This document shows, one piece after another, positions 32,812 through 39,872 of a stretch of DNA of 64,000 nt. The stretch comes from Pseudomonadota bacterium. GTDB taxonomy: Bacteria; Pseudomonadota; Alphaproteobacteria; Rhizobiales; Devosiaceae. The position numbers were made by a program, and so were the translations under genes. The notes below the pieces were generated by a model, which saw only the letters and a list, made by a program, of their open reading frames with translations, was not told the DNA's origin and did no database searches. Position 1 is the first letter of the stretch. Each line of letters begins with the position of its first letter. The stretch lies in contig JAEWGT010000005.1 of NCBI GenBank assembly GCA_023388175.1, positions 62,001 to 126,000 of the forward strand, in the 5' to 3' direction.

Positions 32812-33861
32812 ATGACTGCTGCCGATCACGCCGCGCATAGCCACACACATGGTCATGGCGATCATGGTCACGATCATGCCGACCATAGCCATGCCCCCAA
32901 TGTCAGCTCGGGCAATGAGCGCGCCGTACTGATCGGGCTGACGCTTACCGGCGCATTCATGATCGCCGAAGTGGTGGGAGGCGTGCTGTCCGGCTCGCTG
33001 GCGCTGATCGCCGATGCGGGACACATGCTGACCGATACCGTGGCCCTCTTTCTGGCCTGGCTCGGGTTCCGGCTCGGACGCCGCCCGGCCGATGCGCGCC
33101 GTTCCTTCGGCTATTCGCGGTTCGAAGTGCTGGCCGGGCTCGTCAACGCCCTCACGCTCTTCGCCCTTGTCGGCTGGATTGCCTATGAGGCGGTGCAGCG
33201 CCTGTTTGAACCCCATGAGGTTCTTGCCGGCCCGATGCTGGTCGTCGCGGTGCTCGGCCTCATCGTCAATCTTCTGGTTTTCCGCATCATATCCCGGGCC
33301 GATGCGGACCATGTGAATATCAAGGGCGCCCTGTTGCATGTGCTGGGCGATCTGCTGGGCTCGGTCGGCGCAATCATTGCGGCGGCCGTCATCTGGCTGA
33401 CCGGCTGGATGCCGATCGATCCGATCCTCTCGGTCTTTGTCAGCCTGCTCATCCTGCGCAGCGCCTGGGCTTTGTTGATGCGGACCTTCAATATCCTCAT
33501 GGAAGGCGCGCCGGACGGTTTCGATGCGGAACGCCTGCAGCAGGAACTGACCGCGGAAGTCCCCGGCCTCGCCGCCATCGGACATCTCCATGTCTGGTCG
33601 CTGTCATCGGGCCAGACCATGGCGACACTTGAGATCCAGCTTTCGCCCGAAGCGAACCCCGCTGAGGTTACCGCCGCAGTGCGCCAAAAGCTGGAGACCG
33701 GGCATGGCGTCAGCCACGCCACGATCGAAATCGACTGGAGTGGCGCCGGGCTGTCCTGTCACGCCATCAGAGGTGGGCAAAAGGATCAGCCAGCTCCGGC
33801 AAAACCCGCCGCCGCCAGCCCCGCAGCCCTGCCGGTGGCAAAACAGGCCGTCAGCAGATAG
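32812..33861 (+). CDS. CDF-family zinc/cadmium exporter
   Basis: About 349 residues. The N-terminus is histidine-rich (HSHTHGHGDHGHDHADHSH). Six membrane segments follow, the second with IADAGHMLTDTVALFLAW and the fifth with HVLGDLLGS, the HxxxD pairs that bind zinc in ZitB/CzcD-type antiporters. A cytoplasmic beta domain (about 240-315) contains HLHVWSLSSGQTMA. ATG at 32812 is preferred to an upstream GTG lying inside the operator. The last 25 residues are a Pro/Ala tail that overlaps, on the other strand, the end of a conserved flavoprotein, so this tail may be a read-through extension. Confidence 0.92.
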   Translation: MTAADHAAHSHTHGHGDHGHDHADHSHAPNVSSGNERAVLIGLTLTGAFMIAEVVGGVLSGSLALIADAGHMLTDTVALFLAWLGFRLGRRPADARRSFGYSRFEVLAGLVNALTLFALVGWIAYEAVQRLFEPHEVLAGPMLVVAVLGLIVNLLVFRIISRADADHVNIKGALLHVLGDLLGSVGAIIAAAVIWLTGWMPIDPILSVFVSLLILRSAWALLMRTFNILMEGAPDGFDAERLQQELTAEVPGLAAIGHLHVWSLSSGQTMATLEIQLSPEANPAEVTAAVRQKLETGHGVSHATIEIDWSGAGLSCHAIRGGQKDQPAPAKPAAASPAALPVAKQAVSR

Positions 33862-34997
33862 CCCCCGGTCGGCGCTTCCCAATCCAGCATCTCGCCCGCG
33901 ACAAACACGCCCGGCATTGCCCGCAGCATATAGGTCTCATCCACGTCCTTCCACGCGACACCGCCGGCGACCGAAATGGCCTCCTCAATCGGACGGGTCT
34001 TGTGGACCGGCAGGTTCAGCGCCTTGATCTGCCGAGCCAGCGCAGGAGGGGCAAGGGCAACGACATCAGGGATGAGCTCCCGCAACAGGCCCAGCTTGAC
34101 CCCGTCAAGCCCGGCGCCCTTGCGCAGCCGATTGGCGAAACTGGCCTTCGCCGGCTGCCGCTCAAGGTCGCGCGCCAGTCGCTCCACGGTGCGCCCCGGC
34201 GCCAGATCCAGTTCCAGCGCCGCCACGCCATGCTGTTCCAACTCATCGCGCAGCGCCGCCGCATGGGCATAGACGAGGCTCCCCTCTATGCCCCATTGGC
34301 TGACGACAAATTCACCTTGCTGCGATCCGGCTGTGCTGCTGGCCGTCACCGCCTTGACCGGCTCTCCGGCAAAGCGTTCGACGAAAACCGGGCTCCACGC
34401 GACCTCGAAGCCGCAATTGGCGGGGCGGAACGGCGCTACCGGGATACCGCGCTCCGCCAGCAAGTTCACCCATGACCCATCCGAGCCGAGGCGCGGCCAG
34501 CTTGCCCCGCCCAGTGCCAGCACCGTCGCGTCGAAATGCTCTTCAATGCGTCCATCGGGCGCGTCGAACAGCAGGGCATCGCCCTCAAAACCGACCCAGC
34601 GGTGACGGGTGCGGATCTCGACGCCGAGACCGGCCAGCCTGCCCAGCCATGCGCGCAGCAACGGCGAGGCTTTCATCGCCTTGGGAAACACCCGCCCGGA
34701 GGAGCCCACAAAAGTTTCGATGCCCAGCCCGGCGCACCATTCCCGCAAGGCCGTCGCATTGAAATCATCAAGCGCTGCTTCCAGCCGTGCCCGTGCCGCG
34801 CCATAGCGGCCCAGCAGCGCCGCGTGATCCTCACCATGGGTGATATTGAGCCCGGACTTGCCCGCCATCAGCAGCTTGCGGCCGATGCTGGGCATGGCGT
34901 CGAACACGACGACCCGCGCACCGCCCATGGCCGCCGCCTCGGCCGCCATCAGCCCCGCCGGCCCGCCGCCGATAATACCGATCCGCCTTGCACACAT
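33786..34997 (-). CDS. BaiN/HI0933-type NAD(P)/FAD-dependent flavoprotein (TIGR03862)
   Basis: A 403-residue flavoprotein. The N-terminal dinucleotide fold GIIGGGPAGLMAAEAAAMGG is followed by SIGRKLLMAGKSGLNITH, the conserved BaiN signature. The FAD-closing end reads VFVAGEMLDWEAPTGGYLLTACFATGRAAG. Family members are oxidoreductases, often annotated as aminoacetone- or bile-acid-type dehydrogenases, but most have no proven substrate. It converges on the CDF exporter, and the two coding regions overlap by 76 bases. No other gene shares its strand nearby. Confidence 0.88.
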   Translation of the reverse strand: MCARRIGIIGGGPAGLMAAEAAAMGGARVVVFDAMPSIGRKLLMAGKSGLNITHGEDHAALLGRYGAARARLEAALDDFNATALREWCAGLGIETFVGSSGRVFPKAMKASPLLRAWLGRLAGLGVEIRTRHRWVGFEGDALLFDAPDGRIEEHFDATVLALGGASWPRLGSDGSWVNLLAERGIPVAPFRPANCGFEVAWSPVFVERFAGEPVKAVTASSTAGSQQGEFVVSQWGIEGSLVYAHAAALRDELEQHGVAALELDLAPGRTVERLARDLERQPAKASFANRLRKGAGLDGVKLGLLRELIPDVVALAPPALARQIKALNLPVHKTRPIEEAISVAGGVAWKDVDETYMLRAMPGVFVAGEMLDWEAPTGGYLLTACFATGRAAGLAAAGFAGAG

Positions 34998-35102
34998 ATT
35001 CGGTGTCTCGCCCTTCCTGCGCCATTGACGCGTCCGGCGTTAATTCCGGCCTAAGACCTCTTGCCTATCATCGCCACCGGCAGAGATACGGGGTTCTCTA
35101 GC

Positions 35103-36152
35103 ATGCGCATTCTGATTGTCGATGATAGCCGTTCGAGCCTTGCCTTGATCGGCTCCATCATCCAGCAGACTCTGACCGGCGAGCTGGAGCTTTGCCTCAG
35201 CCCGGTCGAGGCGCTGGGAAAGTGCGCCGACAGCCAGTTCGACCTCATCATTGTCGATCACATCATGCCGGAAATGGACGGCGTTGCCTTCACCGCCGCG
35301 CTGCGCGCCCGCCCCGCCTATCGCATCGTGCCGGTGATCATGGTCACGTCCGATCTCGACAAGGCCGTACGCATCGAAGCCATCAAGGCCGGCGCCACCG
35401 ACTTTCTGCACAAGCCATTCGACCCCACCGAACTCCAGGCGCGCGTCGCCAACCTGCTCGCCCTGCGTCAGGCGCAGGTCGAACTGGCCGACCGCGCCCA
35501 ATGGCTGACCCGCGAAGTCGAGCGCGCCACTGCCCACCTGCTGGCACGCGAGGAAGAGATTATCTACCGCCTCGCCCGCGCCATCGAATACCGTGACGGC
35601 GATACCGGCGAGCACGTGTCGCGCGTCGCCCTGATTAGCCAGCTCATCGCCGAGGGCATCGGCCTTCCACCCGAGCGCTGCCGCATGATCTATCTGGCCG
35701 CCCCGCTGCACGATATCGGCAAGATCGGCATTGCCGACGCCATCCTCTCCAAGCCCGGCAAGCTGACACCCGAGGAAATGGCCATCATGCGCGAGCATGT
35801 GACCATCGGCGCCCGGATTCTCGAACGCGGCTCATCGGACCTGATCCGTACCGCCGAACTGATCGCCCAGAGCCATCACGAAAAATGGGATGGCAAAGGC
35901 TATCCCGACCAATTGTCCGGCACCGACATTCCGGTCGAAGCGCGCATTGTCGCCATCGCCGACGTCTTCGACGCCCTGTGTTCCGCACGACCCTACAAAC
36001 CCGCCTGGCCCATCGAGAAGGCCTATGCGGAAATCATCCAGTCCAGCGGCAGCCATTTCGACCCTGCCTGCGTCGCTGCCTTCCGCGCCAAATGGCCGGA
36101 AATCTGCGCGATCATGCAGGATGGTACCGAGTGCAAGACTGCCGGCCTCTAG
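35103..36152 (+). CDS. Response regulator with HD-GYP domain (c-di-GMP phosphodiesterase)
   Basis: A 349-residue protein. Receiver domain (1-120) with the acidic pair D7-D8 and phospho-acceptor D52 (FDLIIVDHIMPEMDGVAF), then a short helical linker, then HD-GYP (about 150-340) with DTGEHVSRV, the metal HD in LHDIGKIGIAD, and HHEKWDGKGYPDQLSG, the HxxxxDGxGYP signature. Such proteins hydrolyse c-di-GMP to pGpG or GMP, often lowering biofilm and raising motility. Its place ahead of the chemotaxis operon fits motility control. Start at ATG 35103 is chosen because the upstream frame has no similarity. The sensor kinase is not nearby. Confidence 0.93.
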   Translation: MRILIVDDSRSSLALIGSIIQQTLTGELELCLSPVEALGKCADSQFDLIIVDHIMPEMDGVAFTAALRARPAYRIVPVIMVTSDLDKAVRIEAIKAGATDFLHKPFDPTELQARVANLLALRQAQVELADRAQWLTREVERATAHLLAREEEIIYRLARAIEYRDGDTGEHVSRVALISQLIAEGIGLPPERCRMIYLAAPLHDIGKIGIADAILSKPGKLTPEEMAIMREHVTIGARILERGSSDLIRTAELIAQSHHEKWDGKGYPDQLSGTDIPVEARIVAIADVFDALCSARPYKPAWPIEKAYAEIIQSSGSHFDPACVAAFRAKWPEICAIMQDGTECKTAGL

Positions 36153-36271
36153 CCCGCGCCTGTCTGCACAACAACTTCCATTCAAGACTGCACCCGCTGC
36201 TGGCCCGCTTTGACTCCCGGCATCAGCCGCGCGCGGCTTGAACACTGCCGCACCCATCGCCCCGTCGCGCT

Positions 36272-36424
36272 GAATCAAAATTCTTACGATTCGCTTTCTT
36301 GTCGCTCGATTCAGAATCGAGTCGCGTGGATTCGCATCCGCTCAGAGTCGATTCCACAACGATTCAAAAAGAACAAAGAATTTACTGTAATTATTTCAGA
36401 AGTAACAAATAATACTTGCGAATC
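36272..36424. other. Cluster of GANTC (CcrM-type) sites upstream of the chemotaxis operon
   Basis: GANTC occurs at 36272, 36288, 36308, 36314, 36319, 36329, 36345, 36350, 36361 and 36420; nine lie within 94 bp. CTCGATTC-A-GAATCGAG at 36305-36321 is a perfect 17-base palindrome made from two of them. CcrM methylates GANTC and its hemimethylated state can gate promoters. The 36153-36631 spacer (479 bases) holds this, CtrA-like sites and nothing else that I can identify as a gene. Confidence 0.6.
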
Positions 36425-36448
36425 AATTTTTGATGCAAACGAAAAAGG

Positions 36449-36543
36449 GTAACCATCGGTTAAGTCATCAATGCAAATATAGTATCAAGCCGGATGGGAA
36501 TACGGCGAAAAGATTGGTGCATTACAGTAGGCGAGTTAACCAT
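36449..36543. promoter_or_regulatory. CtrA-like motifs before the chemotaxis operon
   Basis: GTAA-CCATCGG-TTAA at 36449-36463 matches TTAA-N7-TTAA with one mismatch, and TTAACCAT at 36536-36543 is a half-site, 89-95 bases before the STAS gene. Flagellar and chemotaxis genes are CtrA targets in many alphaproteobacteria. Confidence 0.35.
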
Positions 36544-36631
36544 CTGAAAGTGCGGATCAAACACCGCTTCCCGGCATAAATCCACGATAGAGAGACAGAA
36601 TGTCGACCATCGGAATAAACCACCCCCGGTC

Positions 36632-36958
36632 ATGCCCATGACCGGGACACGAGACCACACGCACGTCTTGTCAGGCGACACGGGCATAAAAAATGCGGCA
36701 GAAGTCGCAACCGGCCTGCGCGACGCCCTGGACCGCCATCAGATCGTTAGCGTCGATACGCAGACGCTCACCAGTGCCGACATCACCACTGTCCAATCCC
36801 TGATCGCCGCCCGCGTCTCTGCGCAGGCGCAGGGCAAGACGCTGACGCTCGCTGCCCCCCTTGGTGAAAAGCTGCGTGATGTGCTGGCCGGTGCCGGCCT
36901 GCTTTCGCCTGCCCAGACGCACAGGGATTTCTGGGCCCCCTCCTCCGATCAGCCTTAA
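36632..36958 (+). CDS. STAS-domain protein
   Basis: A 108-residue single-domain protein; residues about 12-100 follow the STAS pattern (alternating strands and helices with VSVDTQTLTSADITTVQSLIAA where anti-sigma antagonists carry a Ser/Thr). It contains no other domain. STAS proteins can be switched by phosphorylation, and small STAS proteins open several alphaproteobacterial chemotaxis operons, with no assigned role. Two ATGs at 36632 and 36638 are equally plausible. It lies 12 bases ahead of cheY. Confidence 0.72.
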   Translation: MPMTGTRDHTHVLSGDTGIKNAAEVATGLRDALDRHQIVSVDTQTLTSADITTVQSLIAARVSAQAQGKTLTLAAPLGEKLRDVLAGAGLLSPAQTHRDFWAPSSDQP

Positions 36959-36970
36959 GGACGCAATGGC

Positions 36971-37339
36971 ATGAGCAAGACCATTCTGACCATCGATGAT
37001 TCCGCCTCTATCCGGCAGATGGTGTCCATGACGCTGATGTCGGCGGGGCTGGATGTCATCGAAGCCGCCAACGGGGCCGAAGGCTATGACAAGGCCACGA
37101 CCAACACGGTTCACGCCATTCTGACCGATCTCAACATGCCCGTGCTCAACGGCATCGAGTTCATCCGGAAATACCGGCAGCACCCCTCCAGCAAGGGCGT
37201 GCCGATTATCCTGCTGACCACGGAATCGGATGAGGAGCTGAAGCGCCAGGCCAAGGAAGCCGGTGCAACAGGCTGGATCGTCAAGCCCTTCAAGCAGGAT
37301 CAGTTGCTGGCCATCATCAAGAAAGTGGCGGGCGCATGA
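36971..37339 (+). CDS. cheY: Chemotaxis response regulator CheY
   Basis: A 122-residue single receiver domain. The acidic pair is D9-D10 (TIDDSASIR), the phospho-acceptor is D53 in AILTDLNMPVLNG, T-x-E switch residues fall in LLTTESDEE and the conserved Lys is in GWIVKPF. CheA passes phosphate to it and it binds the motor switch. The only CheY in the operon; other CheY proteins may be elsewhere. It overlaps cheA by four bases (ATGA). Confidence 0.95.
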   Translation: MSKTILTIDDSASIRQMVSMTLMSAGLDVIEAANGAEGYDKATTNTVHAILTDLNMPVLNGIEFIRKYRQHPSSKGVPIILLTTESDEELKRQAKEAGATGWIVKPFKQDQLLAIIKKVAGA

Positions 37340-39378
37340 ACATTTCCGACCCGACCGAGACCTTTCGTCAGGAGGCCCGCGAGTTGCTTGAGCAACTCGA
37401 AGCCGGTCTGCTCGATCTCGAGCAGGACCCCTCCAACAACGACCTCATCAATTCGACCTTCCGCGCCCTGCATACGATCAAGGGTTCGGGCGCCATGTTC
37501 GGTTTCACCGCCGTTGCCGAATTCGTCCATGAGTTTGAAACCGCCTTTGACCGCGTGCGCAAGGGCCAGAGCCAGGCCAATGCCGCGCTGATTCAGGTCG
37601 CGCTCGACGCCAAGGACCATATTCACCGTCTCATCGAAAATCCGGACACCCCGATCGAAGGGGGCGATGAAATCCTGGCGCATCTGCGCGTCATCGTCGA
37701 AGGGGGCAGCGTCGACCCCGTGCCGGCCATCAAGGCCGAACCGATCGCCGCCCCGCCAGCGCCAACAGATGTGAACCGGTCCTGGCGTCTTGTTTTCTAC
37801 CTGCCCTCCGATGCCTTGGCCTACGGCACCAGCCCCCTGCTGCTGCTCGAAGAACTGGCCCAGATCGGCCCTGTTGAGGTGACCGCGCTCACCGACCGGG
37901 TGCCGGACCTGGATAGTTACGATCCCGAAATTCCCTATATCGGCTGGCAGGTCGATATCGAAGCCGACGATCCGGCCGGAGCGGTCGACGACGTCTTCAT
38001 GTTCCTGCGTGACAATATGGAACTGAGCCTGACGCCGCTGGAGATGCCGGTCGAGGCAACGGCCCCGCAACCGGAGGTCGCAGCGCCTGCCGCCACGCCA
38101 CAGCCGGTCGCAACCGAGCCGGTGATCACCGCCGCCGAGCTTTCCAGCCAGTCCCCGACGCCACGCGCCCGTGCCGCCGACAAACCTGAAGCCGCTGCCG
38201 CCACCTCGCTGCGCGTGCCCGCCGAACGTCTGGACGAGCTCATGGACCGAGTGGGCGAGCTGGTCATTGCCCAGGCCCGCCTCAGCCAGATCGCCGCGCA
38301 GAGCGCCGACTCGTCCCTCAAGACCATTGCGGAAGAACTCGAGCGCCTGTCCTCGGGCCTCAGAGACACCACGATGGGCATTCGCATGGTGCCCATTGGC
38401 AGCCTCTTCGGGCGCTTCCGCCGCCTTATTCACGATCTGTCGAGCGAGTTGGGCAAGCCCATCGAATTCGTCACGGCAGGTGAAGATACCGAACTCGACA
38501 AAACCATGATCGAGCGCCTGGCCGACCCGCTGGTCCACCTGATCCGCAACTCTGTGGATCATGGACTGGAAAGCGCGGAAAAGCGCCTCGCAGCCGGAAA
38601 AAGCACCAAGGGCACGGTGCGCCTGTCGGCGGTTTACTCAGGGGCAGAAGTCGCAATCTCCGTCACCGATGACGGAGCAGGCCTCAATCACGAGCGCATT
38701 CGTGCCAAGGCCGAGGAAAACGGGCTGATCACGTCCGATACCAAGCTGACCGAGCAGGAACTCAATCACCTGATCTTTGCGCCTGGCTTCTCGACCGCCA
38801 AGGAAGTGACATCGCTCTCCGGGCGCGGCGTCGGCATGGATGTGGTCAAGCGCACCATTGACGGGTTGCGCGGCACGATCGACGTGACCACCACGCCCGG
38901 CCAGGGCACGACCATGACCCTGCGCCTGCCGCTCACCCTGGCCATTATCGATGGCATGCTCGTGCGCGTCGGCAATGGCCGCTACACCATTCCGCTGGCT
39001 GCGGTCGAGGAATGTGTTGAATTGCCGGATGGCATCGAGGCCCATGCCAAGGGTCGCAATTTCCTCGATATTCGCGGCAGCCTCGTGCCCTATCTGCGGC
39101 TTCGGGAAGTATTCGGCACCACGACGCCGACCGAGCTGCACCAGAAGGTTGTCATCGTCTCATCGGGCGAAGGCCGTGTCGGTCTCGTGGTCGATCAGAT
39201 CATTGGCAACAACCAGACGGTCATCAAGCAGCTGTCCAAGCTGCATTCCTCCATCAAGTCCTTCTCCGGCGCCACCATACTGGGCGATGGCACTGTCGCA
39301 TTGATCCTCGACACGGCTCATCTGGTCTCCGCCGGACAATTCTATGTCGAACGCAATCAGACGGGGAGAGCGGCATGA
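37336..39378 (+). CDS. cheA: Chemotaxis histidine kinase CheA
   Basis: A 680-residue kinase with P1 (1-125, phospho-histidine H46 in RALHTIKGSGAMFGF), a P2-like middle (150-240), a Pro/Ala-rich linker (240-290), the P3 dimer helices (290-360), the P4 ATPase and a CheW-like P5. N box HLIRNSVDHG (401-410), G1 TDDGAGL, F box APGFST and G2 GRGVGMD are all intact. It phosphorylates CheY and CheB on receptor signals and pairs with the two CheW proteins. ATGA overlaps with both neighbours show tight translational coupling. Confidence 0.96.
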   Translation: MNISDPTETFRQEARELLEQLEAGLLDLEQDPSNNDLINSTFRALHTIKGSGAMFGFTAVAEFVHEFETAFDRVRKGQSQANAALIQVALDAKDHIHRLIENPDTPIEGGDEILAHLRVIVEGGSVDPVPAIKAEPIAAPPAPTDVNRSWRLVFYLPSDALAYGTSPLLLLEELAQIGPVEVTALTDRVPDLDSYDPEIPYIGWQVDIEADDPAGAVDDVFMFLRDNMELSLTPLEMPVEATAPQPEVAAPAATPQPVATEPVITAAELSSQSPTPRARAADKPEAAAATSLRVPAERLDELMDRVGELVIAQARLSQIAAQSADSSLKTIAEELERLSSGLRDTTMGIRMVPIGSLFGRFRRLIHDLSSELGKPIEFVTAGEDTELDKTMIERLADPLVHLIRNSVDHGLESAEKRLAAGKSTKGTVRLSAVYSGAEVAISVTDDGAGLNHERIRAKAEENGLITSDTKLTEQELNHLIFAPGFSTAKEVTSLSGRGVGMDVVKRTIDGLRGTIDVTTTPGQGTTMTLRLPLTLAIIDGMLVRVGNGRYTIPLAAVEECVELPDGIEAHAKGRNFLDIRGSLVPYLRLREVFGTTTPTELHQKVVIVSSGEGRVGLVVDQIIGNNQTVIKQLSKLHSSIKSFSGATILGDGTVALILDTAHLVSAGQFYVERNQTGRAA

Positions 39379-39872
39379 CCACGCCCGGCACCACCATGAC
39401 GGCGCTGACCATCAGGCTCGAAGACGAATTGTTCGCCGTCGAGGCCGGCCGGGTCCGCGAAATCCTGGACCTCGTGCCCATTACCGAAGTGCCCAATGCG
39501 GCATCCTTTGCCAACGGACTGATCAATGTGCGGGGCCGCGTCGTCCCGCTGGCAGACCTGCGCGTCATGTTCGGCATGCAACGCCCAGAGCCCGATCAGG
39601 ACACCCGCATCGTGGTCATGGAAGTGGACATCGACGGCGAACCCACCATTGCCGGCATCCTTGCCGACAAAGTCCACGACGTCACCGACATCGAGGCGGC
39701 GTCCATTGAGGAAGCGCCCAAGGTCGGCATGCGCTGGCCGACCGACTTCGTCAGGGGCATCGGCAAGCGCAATGGCGGCTTCATCATCATTCCCGACATG
39801 GAACGCATTTTTGAAATCTCGGACGGAAGAACCCCGTCCTCGGCAGCATCAGAAGAAAGGCCAGTATCGTGA
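39375..39872 (+). CDS. cheW: Chemotaxis coupling protein CheW (first copy)
   Basis: A 165-residue CheW. LTIRLEDELFAVEAGRVREI leads into the first beta barrel, GLINVRGRVVPLADLR is the conserved RGxVxPLxDL-type receptor/CheA contact, and IVVMEVDIDGE marks the second half. The C-terminal end (FIIIPDMERIFEISD) is longer than the second CheW. It couples CheA to receptors. It overlaps cheA at its start and the receptor gene at its end by four bases. Confidence 0.94.
   Translation: MTTPGTTMTALTIRLEDELFAVEAGRVREILDLVPITEVPNAASFANGLINVRGRVVPLADLRVMFGMQRPEPDQDTRIVVMEVDIDGEPTIAGILADKVHDVTDIEAASIEEAPKVGMRWPTDFVRGIGKRNGGFIIIPDMERIFEISDGRTPSSAASEERPVS

Noticed and set aside
36272..36365. CRISPR-like or tandem repeat array
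   Set aside because: The repeated GATTC/GAATC units are five bases with irregular spacers and both orientations; there is no repeat-spacer structure.
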